DNA of 64,000 bases from Chitinophaga sp. SYP-B3965 (lineage in GTDB: Bacteria > Bacteroidota > Bacteroidia > Chitinophagales > Chitinophagaceae), in assembly GCF_009647655.1 (NCBI RefSeq), contig NZ_WJFD01000001.1:2480001-2544000 (forward strand), in the 5' to 3' direction. The first letter of the stretch is position 1. Every line of letters begins with the position of its first letter. Below, piece after piece: positions 34,955-41,592 of the stretch. The translations under genes and the position numbers were made by a program. The notes below the pieces were generated by a model. The model was given only the letters and a program-made list of their open reading frames with translations. It did no database searches and was not told the DNA's origin.

Positions 34955-34979
34955 ACTGCCGGATACAAGACCCGGCAGT
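34955..34979 (-). terminator. Hairpin after the MIOX gene
   Basis: Perfect 8-bp arms ACTGCCGG / CCGGCAGT, extendable with one mismatch. The minus-strand tail lacks a strong T-run, so it may only attenuate reading into the acyltransferase gene. Confidence 0.5.
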
Positions 34980-34993
34980 ATAGTAAAGTATGG

Positions 34994-35881
34994 TTAAAAT
35001 TTCAATGTCTGTGGGAGGTATTTAGCCACCAGGTCCTCATAATAAGGCCGCAGTTGCTTCCAATCCGGTGGAACCGGGTTCTTGGAGTAGAGGTCATAAG
35101 GGTTGAATAATTTCACCCATTTCAGCATTTCCCGGTCGTGATCATCCAGCAATTGCTCATAGTCACCTTCCCGGTGCCAGGAGTAAAAGGAATGATAACG
35201 CAGCATGTAAAGGCCGGATTCCGGCAAGCTGTCCTTCATCATCTGGTACACATATTCATCATGCCCCCAGGACATATGCACATTGCGGAGACCGCAACCT
35301 TTCTTATATATGCCGGTGGGCGTCTGGTATTCCGGGTTGGAAAAGTCGGGATTGTTCTTGAAGAATTCAGGGTACACGATCTTATCTGAATACGCGCAAC
35401 CTACGGGGAAGGTATCTCCTACTACTGCCCATTGTGGTTCTCCAAAGAGGCAGAGCGTTTTGCCCATGTCGTGCATCAGGCCTACAAGCACCATCCAGTC
35501 CGGGTGGCCATCCGTACGGATCGCTTCTGCCGTTTGCAGCAGGTGCTGGAACTGGTCCAGGTCTGTATCCGGATCAGAGTCATCTACCAGCTGGTTGAGG
35601 AAGTTAAATGCTTCCCATATCGGCATTTCCTTTTTATCGAATCGCAGGTAATCTGCTCTTTTTTCCTGTACAAAATCGTATGTCTGATAAGTGTGGTTGA
35701 GGCGATAGAATTCCCGTACGGTGTCCCTTTCAGGCGCATCGTAATTGCGGTAAGCTTCTGTGGATTTAGCTGTTGCAATGGTTTCAGGATCAGGGTAACG
35801 CTCTAAAACAGCATCTTCCCATTCATCAAGGCTTCCCAATGGATTAATTTCTTTTTCGGTGAACTTTGGTGTGGTACTCAT
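34994..35881 (-). CDS. Myo-inositol oxygenase (MIOX)
   Basis: This 295-residue di-iron enzyme turns myo-inositol and O2 into D-glucuronate in the cytoplasm. The HD-domain ligands known from the animal enzyme are all seen: His in [24 protein letters not shown] (H137, D138), [43 protein letters not shown] and Asp in [10 protein letters not shown]. The sequence is strikingly close to eukaryotic MIOX over its whole length. It is the first gene of the uronate operon and divergent from a LacI regulator. Bacterial MIOX is uncommon, though known in Flavobacteria and Chitinophagaceae relatives. Confidence 0.95.
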   Translation of the reverse strand: MSTTPKFTEKEINPLGSLDEWEDAVLERYPDPETIATAKSTEAYRNYDAPERDTVREFYRLNHTYQTYDFVQEKRADYLRFDKKEMPIWEAFNFLNQLVDDSDPDTDLDQFQHLLQTAEAIRTDGHPDWMVLVGLMHDMGKTLCLFGEPQWAVVGDTFPVGCAYSDKIVYPEFFKNNPDFSNPEYQTPTGIYKKGCGLRNVHMSWGHDEYVYQMMKDSLPESGLYMLRYHSFYSWHREGDYEQLLDDHDREMLKWVKLFNPYDLYSKNPVPPDWKQLRPYYEDLVAKYLPQTLKF

Positions 35882-35976
35882 AGGAGCATCAGTTTACTGT
35901 GGTGAAAATTGTGGAACGTTTCCCTAATTTCGACGTTTTTTCTAAGATTCTTTGCATAATAGCGTAGCTTTATTTA

Positions 35977-35990
35977 CGAAACCGGTTTCG
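35977..35990. promoter_or_regulatory. LacI-type operator
   Basis: CGAAACCGGTTTCG is a perfect 14-bp palindrome ending three bases before the LacI-family ATG (35994), in the MIOX-lacI divergent region. Centre and symmetry suit LacI regulators. A weaker half-match (GGAACGTTTCC, 35913-35923) lies nearer to MIOX. Confidence 0.8.
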
Positions 35991-35993
35991 AAA

Positions 35994-37007
35994 ATGAAGA
36001 ATGTTACCATCAGAGCATTAGCTAAGGAATTGAACTTGTCCGTTTCCACTATTTCCAAAGCATTGCGGGACAGTTATGAGATCAGTGAAGAAACCAAACA
36101 ACGGGTACTGGCAGTAGCCAACCGGCTGAGTTATACCCCTAATCCCTATGCCAGCAGTCTGCGCGGCAAGAAAAGCAAGAACATTGCGGTAGTGATCCCT
36201 GAAATTGCTGATAGCTTTTTTGCCATTGCTATTAATGGTATTGAAGCTGTTGTGAAAGAAAAAGGCTATCATGTGCTTATCTGCCTCACGCATGAAAGTT
36301 TTGAAAACGAGAAAGCCATCCTGCGGGAATTTGGCAGCGGCAGAGTAGATGGTGTACTGATGTCTGTTTCCAGCGAAACTACTTCCTGCCAGCATATCAC
36401 AGACCTGATAGATAAAGAAGTACCGGTGGTGTTCTTTGACCGTGTGCTGGAAGAGGTAGATACAGACAAGATCGTTACGAATGATTTTGAAAGCGGATAT
36501 GCTGCTACAAGACACCTGATAGAAAAAGGCTGTAAAAAGATCGCGTACCTCGCCATCTCCAAAAGCCTTTCCATCAGTAACAACCGCATGGAAGGATATA
36601 AAAAAGCATTAGCAGATCATAACATCCGGTTTGAAGCAAGTGATATTGTGCTTTGCACAAATGATCCCGCTTATAATATCGACATCGTAAAAGCACTGCT
36701 GCAACAAAAGAAAAGGCCGGATGGCATTGTGGCTTCCGTAGAAAAACTGACCACTACTGTATACCAGGCCTGTAACGATCTGCAAATAGCGATCCCCGGC
36801 CAGCTGCGCATAGTGTGTTTTTCTAATCTTGAAATTGCTACCATCCTCCACCCTTCTCTTACCACCATCACACAACCCGCTTTTGAGATGGGCCGGTCTG
36901 CCGCAACAGTGCTGCTGAAGGCATTGGATAAAAAGAATGAACACCTGCCTAAAAAGCAATTGGTCATTCCTTCTACTTTGATCATCAGAGGATCCAGCAG
37001 TATATGA
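35994..37007 (+). CDS. LacI-family transcriptional regulator of the uronate/inositol operon
   Basis: The 337-residue regulator starts at the ATG at 35994 (MKNVTIRALAKELNLSVSTI). The LacI helix-turn-helix (LAKELNLSVSTISKALRDS) and hinge helix (RLSYTPNPYASSLRGKKSKN) are complete, followed by a periplasmic-binding-protein-like ligand domain (IAVVIPEIADSFFAIAINGI). An ATG at 35952 would add 14 residues but would run through the operator palindrome. It likely represses MIOX and its operon and itself, with a sugar or uronate as inducer. Its stop overlaps the GNAT start (ATGA). Confidence 0.93.
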   Translation: MKNVTIRALAKELNLSVSTISKALRDSYEISEETKQRVLAVANRLSYTPNPYASSLRGKKSKNIAVVIPEIADSFFAIAINGIEAVVKEKGYHVLICLTHESFENEKAILREFGSGRVDGVLMSVSSETTSCQHITDLIDKEVPVVFFDRVLEEVDTDKIVTNDFESGYAATRHLIEKGCKKIAYLAISKSLSISNNRMEGYKKALADHNIRFEASDIVLCTNDPAYNIDIVKALLQQKKRPDGIVASVEKLTTTVYQACNDLQIAIPGQLRIVCFSNLEIATILHPSLTTITQPAFEMGRSAATVLLKALDKKNEHLPKKQLVIPSTLIIRGSSSI

Positions 37008-37459
37008 AACTCGTCAGAACCACATCCGAACATCCGGATTTCATCGCACTTGTACGCCAGTTAGATGAATACCTGGCAGGCGTAAACGGCGAATCGCACA
37101 GCTTCTTTGCGCAATTCAACAAGATAGATATGCTGAAGCATACCGTAGTAGCTTATATAGATGACGCCCCAATAGGCTGCGGTGCATTCAAAGCTTATGA
37201 TGCGGATGCCGCGGAGATCAAGCGGATGTTCGTACAACCAGCCTTTCGCGGCAGAGGTGTTGCCAGCGCTGTTCTTAAAGCACTGGAAACATGGGCGGCG
37301 GAAGAAGGTTTTACGGCCTGCATACTCGAAACCGGCAGTCACATGCCGGATGCGGTGGCGCTTTATGCCGCCAGGGGTTATAACGTTACCGCCAAATACG
37401 GCCAGTATGTGGACTCTCCGCTAAGTGTTTGCATGCGAAAAGATACATTGTCGCATTAA
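37004..37459 (+). CDS. GNAT N-acetyltransferase
   Basis: The 151-residue acetyltransferase has the acetyl-CoA-binding motif EIKRMFVQPAFRGRGVASAV (R/QxxGxA pattern) and the late GNAT motif MPDAVALYAARGYNVTAKYG. It overlaps the LacI gene by four bases, so both are probably co-translated, but a link in function is not evident. Substrate unknown. Confidence 0.9.
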   Translation: MKLVRTTSEHPDFIALVRQLDEYLAGVNGESHSFFAQFNKIDMLKHTVVAYIDDAPIGCGAFKAYDADAAEIKRMFVQPAFRGRGVASAVLKALETWAAEEGFTACILETGSHMPDAVALYAARGYNVTAKYGQYVDSPLSVCMRKDTLSH

Positions 37460-37541
37460 ACCTCTTCTTTGTCGTAATCTCCCCCCGGTGTTTTTTCATT
37501 GCCAACGTATGTTTGTATCACAAAACAAAAAACATTTAACA

Positions 37542-37961
37542 ATGGAAAATAAGGCACCTCTCACAGTAGAAACAACCGTTCAGGCACCCGTTGAAAAAGT
37601 ATGGAAATTCTGGAATGAACCTTCCCACATTATGAACTGGTGCAGTCCTTCAGACGACTGGCATGCGCCTGCTGCAGAAAATGATCTGCGTGTTGGCGGA
37701 AAATTCTCCACTACCATGGCAGCGAAAGACGGCAGTTTCAGTTTTGATTTCGCCGGCGCTTATGACCAGGTAGCAGAACATAAACTCATTGCATATACGA
37801 TAGCCGATGGCAGGAAGGTAAAGATCACTTTTAGCGGTGAGGGCAATGCCACGAACATCACCGAAACCTTTGATCCGGAAGAGATCAACACGCTGGAAAT
37901 GCAGCAAGCCGGATGGCAGGCTATCCTGGACAACTTCAGGAAATATACAGAAGCGAATTAA
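37542..37961 (+). CDS. SRPBCC/AHSA1-family ligand-binding protein
   Basis: The 139-residue protein from the ATG at 37542 has the AHSA1/START-like fold: TVQAPVEKVWKFWNEPSHIM, the WC..DDWHAP segment, GGKFSTTMAAKDGSFSFDFA, and the C-terminal long helix MQQAGWQAILDNFRKYTEAN. Such proteins bind hydrophobic ligands or act as Hsp90 co-factors, and many lack a known ligand. The open frame extends back to 37425 over the GNAT 3' end, but that part has no family match. Confidence 0.88.
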   Translation: MENKAPLTVETTVQAPVEKVWKFWNEPSHIMNWCSPSDDWHAPAAENDLRVGGKFSTTMAAKDGSFSFDFAGAYDQVAEHKLIAYTIADGRKVKITFSGEGNATNITETFDPEEINTLEMQQAGWQAILDNFRKYTEAN

Positions 37962-37973
37962 GGTTTTATACTG

Positions 37974-38001
37974 AAACCCTCACTTGTAGTGAGGGTTTTT
38001 C
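37974..38001 (+). terminator. Terminator after the AHSA1-like gene
   Basis: The 11-bp arms AAACCCTCACT / AGTGAGGGTTT with a TGT loop are followed by TTCTTTT. Strong intrinsic terminator. Confidence 0.92.
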
Positions 38002-38128
38002 TTTTGCGGGAATGGGATCCCTATAGCAATGTGCGGATCATTAAGCCCTCAAACCCTTTACCACAGGCGATTGTATATTTTTTTTAATCTCCAAGCAAAA
38101 AACTTTTTTTTAAATACATTTCGTTTTA

Positions 38129-38136
38129 TACTTTTG
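38129..38136 (+). promoter_or_regulatory. -7 promoter box of the tRNA-Ser gene
   Basis: TACTTTTG fits the Bacteroidota TAnnTTTG consensus and ends five bases before the tRNA, so transcription would start at about the mature 5' end. The stretch before it is very T-rich. Confidence 0.5.
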
Positions 38137-38140
38137 CCGC

Positions 38141-38225
38141 GGAGGAATGGCAGAGCGGTCGATTGCGGCAGTCTTGAAAACTGTTGACTGTTACAGGTCC
38201 GGGGGTTCGAATCCCTCTTCCTCCG
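38141..38225 (+). tRNA. tRNA-Ser (anticodon UGA)
   Basis: The 85-base class II tRNA has acceptor arms GGAGGAA / TTCCTCC with discriminator G, D-arm GCAGAGCGGTCGATTGCGGC, the anticodon loop CTTGAAA reading TGA, a long variable arm and the T-arm GGGGGTTCGAATCCCTC. The long variable arm and anticodon identify serine. CCA is not encoded. A hairpin terminator follows, and beyond it begins an AT-rich accessory stretch, a usual place for integrated elements. Confidence 0.97.
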
Positions 38226-38241
38226 CTGACAAAACAAGATG

Positions 38242-38270
38242 AACTCACAAGCTAAGCTTGTGGGTTTTTT
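38242..38270 (+). terminator. Terminator after tRNA-Ser
   Basis: Arms AACTCACAAGC / GCTTGTGGGTT with a TAA loop, then T-rich TTTTGTTTT. Good intrinsic terminator. Confidence 0.88.
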
Positions 38271-38673
38271 GTTTTATGGGCATACATGGCATACGATCCC
38301 CTCATTATGATTTCTGATAATTCTCCGGCGGACAGTGGAAGTTTCAAGAAGCTAGTTCAAATCAAATCAGAAGCCTTCGATCTAAAGATTTGGAGGCTTC
38401 TTTTCTAGTCAGAATGACTAAGAAGACATTTAAATAACACGATATCAATTATTTATAAAAATATCAAAACAGGTAGTGTCATAGGTACCCGAATCATTTT
38501 CACTAAACAACACCATAAATTCTTGCTTATCAATCATTTATTAATAAAGCTTCTGTTTTCGAATAAGTGGGAAATAGTTTATTTTGCTGGACCTACAAGT
38601 CGGAACACCTTACAATAACTTGGTTATCAGTATATTTTACCGTATTAAGGGGAGTGCAGGTTCGAGTCCTTGT
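38271..38673. other. AT-rich stretch without a clear gene
   Basis: This gap of about 400 bases holds a terminator-like hairpin (AGAAGCCT / AGGCTTCT with TTTTC, 38369-38405) and a weak 30-codon minus-strand ORF (38537-38445, starting MIDKQEFMVLFSENDSG). It also has GCAGGTTCGAGTCCTTG (38656-38672), which looks like a tRNA T-arm but has no tRNA body before it. No integrase, no IS end and no copy of the tRNA-Ser 3' end were found. It is visibly more AT-rich than the flanks. Confidence 0.6.
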
Positions 38674-38778
38674 TTAAATTAAAGAGGGTGACTTTTTTAG
38701 AATTTGAGCTAATTTTTCGTAGATGTAGCTGGAGAGGATGTTTATAAGAAGGCCAAAAAAGATCTCAATGACGCTCAT
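38674..38778 (-). CDS. Tiny hydrophobic peptide A (34 residues)
   Basis: The ORF of 34 codons runs from the ATG at 38778 to TAA at 38674, 36 bases after the orphan 387-residue gene on the same strand. The peptide has a hydrophobic stretch IFFGLLINIL followed by the amphipathic block NILSSYIYEKLAQILKK and ends SPSLI. A paralogue lies at 40143-40241 with 22 of 32 aligned residues identical. In the 17-codon identical block the two genes differ at four bases, all third-position and synonymous, which is strong evidence of selection on the protein. It may be a membrane peptide, toxin-like or an anchor; function unknown. Confidence 0.72.
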   Translation of the reverse strand: MSVIEIFFGLLINILSSYIYEKLAQILKKSPSLI

Positions 38779-38813
38779 GAAGCGAAGATAATAAATTTTA
38801 GAAGACACACTGT

Positions 38814-39977
38814 TTACTTTTTATCTGAGACATCCATATCCTTTGTCAGATCCGGTGTGAATGGCATAAAGCTGAATTTCATTTTTCTTTTTAACATCCA
38901 TTTATACAATATTGAAAGATGTTTGACAAGCGTTTGAGCTATGAATTCCTGAAAAAACGATTTCTTAAGAACAAATAAAATATCTCTTGTACCTATCACT
39001 CTTGTTCTTTCCCCTGCCTGCAAATCGGTTTTCAGTATGGCATACTCAACATTGATCTCATTTTCCAAATCAATGGACACTGTATTAACAACGACGATCC
39101 GGTTATCTTTCAATTGCAGTATATCACCCTCCTGAATGATAAAGTGTTTTAAATATGCTGATTGCTGATAGTTTATAATTTGTATTTTTTCAGCCATCAA
39201 AAAGCTATTGTATAGATAAGGAATTAACCTTTTATGCTTTTCAAGATTATAATTGTACTCAGCATTTATTTCCTTTTTAAGTGCTGCCACTAATTTCGAT
39301 GTATGGATCCTGATCTCATCAATCGTTTGAGTTCCTTTGACCTTTATAGGAATTGCATAGCCCAGCACTAAATTATGAATGGAATTAAGTTCTATACTAA
39401 ATAATCGGTTTATTTCAATGTCAGTTATGCTGAATTGCTCTTTCTCTTTTGTATATATTTTCCTGGATGCCGCAGCCAGTTGATGCAATCCGCTCCACTG
39501 AGAAACATTCCGTTCAAGATCGAAATACGCACCCCTTCTATTCACTGTTGGCAGGACTGAAGAAAGATATTTTTCCACATAATTTGCCTCCGGCCACATG
39601 TCAATCCCCCGAACCTTGATAGCAGTTGCAGCATCTAAATATGTTTCGAATTGTAAAATTGCATATGATGCAAGGCTTTCATAGATATGCCGGAACTCAA
39701 GAATTCGCAGCATCTTGTCTTTTTTCAGAGATCTACCCTGGTTCGTGGATAATGAAAAACTATATGTTGGCGCCTGCTGAAACAGAGACAGCTTTTCATT
39801 GGAGTTTATACTTTCAAACCTTTCGTTAACAAGAACCATGTAGGATACTCTAATGTAATCATTCCCATAGGTCTCATCATGTTCGAAATCTATACTTACT
39901 TCCCCGATATACTGTTTATAATCAATGGTTTCCTTAATCCGACTGAAAAAGAATTCTGCTAACTTTAACGAACTCAC
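38814..39977 (-). CDS. Orphan protein of 387 residues in the tRNA-Ser-linked accessory region
   Basis: I do not recognise this family. The start is GTG at 39977 because a stop lies seven codons before it and the next ATG is at codon 47. No signal peptide or membrane helix is seen. The middle (residues ~100-255) is helical. Residues ~275-345 look beta-rich and SH3/KOW-like (EGDILQLKDNRIVVVNTVSI, VEYAILKTDLQAGERTRVIG). The tail is very basic (YKWMLKRKMKF) then acidic. Codon use is AT-rich against the flanks. It is flanked on both sides by the tiny paralogous peptides, which suggests one three-gene unit on the minus strand. Confidence 0.7.
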   Translation of the reverse strand: MSSLKLAEFFFSRIKETIDYKQYIGEVSIDFEHDETYGNDYIRVSYMVLVNERFESINSNEKLSLFQQAPTYSFSLSTNQGRSLKKDKMLRILEFRHIYESLASYAILQFETYLDAATAIKVRGIDMWPEANYVEKYLSSVLPTVNRRGAYFDLERNVSQWSGLHQLAAASRKIYTKEKEQFSITDIEINRLFSIELNSIHNLVLGYAIPIKVKGTQTIDEIRIHTSKLVAALKKEINAEYNYNLEKHKRLIPYLYNSFLMAEKIQIINYQQSAYLKHFIIQEGDILQLKDNRIVVVNTVSIDLENEINVEYAILKTDLQAGERTRVIGTRDILFVLKKSFFQEFIAQTLVKHLSILYKWMLKRKMKFSFMPFTPDLTKDMDVSDKK

Positions 39978-40142
39978 AGTATAAATATTTGATAATCATA
40001 AATATACGAAAAACAGCATCTCCTATTTTGTTTCCGTTTTTCCCAATATAAATAATATGCAGCAACCTTGGAAATATAATCAACTGTATATCAATGAGAT
40101 ATTAAGAATAGGCAACTTTAAGGAGCAGAGGATTCTTTTAAA

Positions 40143-40241
40143 TCAAATTGCCGTCTTTTTTAGAATTTGAGCTAACTTTTCGTAAATATAGCTGGAGAGG
40201 ATATTTAGAACGATCCCTAGGATTATGTCAGTAACGCTCAT
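40143..40241 (-). CDS. Tiny hydrophobic peptide B (32 residues)
   Basis: The ORF of 32 codons runs from the ATG at 40241 to TGA at 40143, 165 bases before the orphan 387-residue gene, same strand. It begins MSVTDIILGIVL and continues with the same 17-residue block NILSSYIYEKLAQILKK as peptide A, ending TAI. Upstream of both ATGs there is a shared ATTATCTT(C/T)G. An in-frame TGA stands directly before the ATG, so the start is fixed. It is divergent from the wHTH gene with 13 bases between start codons. Size, a hydrophobic N-half and a KK end recall type I toxins such as Fst or Ldr, but no homology is claimed. Confidence 0.72.
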   Translation of the reverse strand: MSVTDIILGIVLNILSSYIYEKLAQILKKTAI

Positions 40242-40254
40242 TCATTCAAAGATA

Positions 40255-40857
40255 ATGATTAATGAAAAACAAGTACGTACGCTGTTAAAAAAGGCAGGAA
40301 ATAAATTTATTTCAAAGACTACCCTATCACGGATCCTGGAAGTAAACAGCAAAGAAGCTGCTGAAATCCTGGTCTATCTTGAAAATCGAGGGTTTATTGA
40401 AGCGGCAAAAATTGATGGGTACTGGCAGCAATCTTTGAGAGGTAAACTACTCTTGAATAAAAAATTCAAGAAGGAATATAAGATGGAGACACTAAAAAAA
40501 CATTTAAGTGATCTCATAGAAAGGGCAGAGACGGTTAATTCATCAAAGAAATTCCCGGAACGTATTACCTGTATGAAGGTAATAAGCGAATATCCCATCA
40601 TCAACAGGAGCAATGGCATCCATATTATCTATTCTCTAAGCCGAAAAGAAATTACAGAGAAGGAATACGATCTGGCTGCAGGCAAACTAAGAAAGGAACA
40701 TGGCCGTGGATTTGGTAACATCGTTGAATATTATTCCTACCCAAAGGAAGCCATCAGATCTTTTCTTAAATCCAGAAGCCATGTCCTGAAATTAAGAACT
40801 GATACAAAAGATGAAATTGAACAAATTGCAGGTTATAAGCTGTTTGGTGAGGATTAA
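40255..40857 (+). CDS. wHTH protein with degenerate nucleotidyltransferase-like domain
   Basis: The 200-residue protein starts at the ATG at 40255 (MINEKQVRTLLKKAGNKFIS); an ATG at 40225 would overlap the start of peptide B on the other strand. Residues 1-70 look like a winged helix (TTLSRILEVNSKEAAEILVY, LENRGFIEAAKIDGYW). Residues ~100-190 line up in pattern with minimal nucleotidyltransferases of wHTH-MNT proteins: FPERITCMKVISEYPI where the GSxx loop should be, NGIHIIYSLSRKE where the DxD metal pair should be, and the RSHVLKLRT end. The catalytic G-S and D-D residues are absent, so it is likely inactive as an enzyme. The domain call is by eye; regulator or antitoxin role is inference. Confidence 0.6.
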   Translation: MINEKQVRTLLKKAGNKFISKTTLSRILEVNSKEAAEILVYLENRGFIEAAKIDGYWQQSLRGKLLLNKKFKKEYKMETLKKHLSDLIERAETVNSSKKFPERITCMKVISEYPIINRSNGIHIIYSLSRKEITEKEYDLAAGKLRKEHGRGFGNIVEYYSYPKEAIRSFLKSRSHVLKLRTDTKDEIEQIAGYKLFGED

Positions 40858-40968
40858 GGAATCGGAGGCAGATTCTATTTTATACGCATTTTTCGTAATT
40901 TGCGTGCCGAATGCACCAAACAGTCGGGAATCTACTTTAATAAACGAGGGGGATCATAGTCAGATAAT

Positions 40969-41541
40969 TTGCCTGCTATTTCATCATATGAGGAGAATGA
41001 ACTACTTACGCGCATAGCCGAAGGTGATGCTGCTATATACCCCTATCTGCACGACACTTATTATAATTCTCTCGTTTATTTTTCCCTCAGTATCATACAG
41101 GACCTGCAACAGGCAGAAGATATTGCCATAGATTCTCTCGTAAAGCTATGGCAGATCCCCACCCGTTTTGAAACCACCGGTAAGCTAAGAGGTTACCTCT
41201 TCACCCTTGTGCGGAATGCCAGCCTGAACTACCTGAAACATCTTAAAGTGCGGGAAAAAACGGAACAGGAGGTGCTGACAGACACAAAAGCTGAAACACT
41301 GGTGGTGGAAGCAGACCTGATGCACCTCATTTACCAGGAAGTGGCGCTCCTCCCCGAATCCTACCGCCAAGTATTAGAATTGCTTTACATGGAAGACCTT
41401 TCTTCCGCCGAAGCGGCAGCGCAACTGGGCATTAGTATGGAAAACCTGCGGCAGCGGAAAGGCCGCGCCCTGAAAGAGCTGAAGAACACCTTACTACGGA
41501 AAGGCCTCAGCGATGTTCTGTTCTCCCTGATATTTTTTTAA
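40969..41541 (+). CDS. ECF sigma factor, FecI-like (SusCD-linked)
   Basis: The 190-residue sigma factor has region 2 (LSIIQDLQQAEDIAIDSLVK, LRGYLFTLVRNASLNYLKHL) and region 4 (LLPESYRQVLELLYMEDLSS, AEAAAQLGISMENLRQRKGR). The start is TTG at 40969; a TAG lies four codons upstream and there is no in-frame ATG until deep in region 4, so TTG is the only workable start. A GAGGGGG stretch lies 15-20 bases before it. It is followed by FecR and SusC genes, so it takes part in trans-envelope signalling that turns on the SusCD locus. Confidence 0.9.
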   Translation: MPAISSYEENELLTRIAEGDAAIYPYLHDTYYNSLVYFSLSIIQDLQQAEDIAIDSLVKLWQIPTRFETTGKLRGYLFTLVRNASLNYLKHLKVREKTEQEVLTDTKAETLVVEADLMHLIYQEVALLPESYRQVLELLYMEDLSSAEAAAQLGISMENLRQRKGRALKELKNTLLRKGLSDVLFSLIFF

Positions 41542-41592
41542 AAAACCTGTCACGCTTCCCTCCCTTCAGTTGTTCTACTGAAAATAACAGGC

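Noticed and set aside
34955-34979. Riboswitch in the MIOX-acyltransferase gap
   Set aside because: Only one simple hairpin is seen, without further conserved elements; terminator or attenuator is enough to explain it.
35913-35923. GGAACGTTTCC as second LacI operator
   Set aside because: The symmetry is broken by one extra base and the sequence differs from the perfect site at 35977; kept only as a weak half-match.
38656-38672. tRNA-like T-arm GCAGGTTCGAGTCCTTG
   Set aside because: No acceptor, D-arm or anticodon arm lies upstream, and it does not repeat the tRNA-Ser 3' end.
40225-40254. Earlier start of the wHTH gene at 40225
   Set aside because: It would overlap the start of peptide B on the other strand; the ATG at 40255 begins the winged-helix part directly.
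38691-40256. Imperfect direct repeat flanking the orphan gene as transposon ends or att sites
   Set aside because: On the minus strand both copies are intact small ORFs with synonymous differences, which explains the similarity better; there is no transposase or target duplication.
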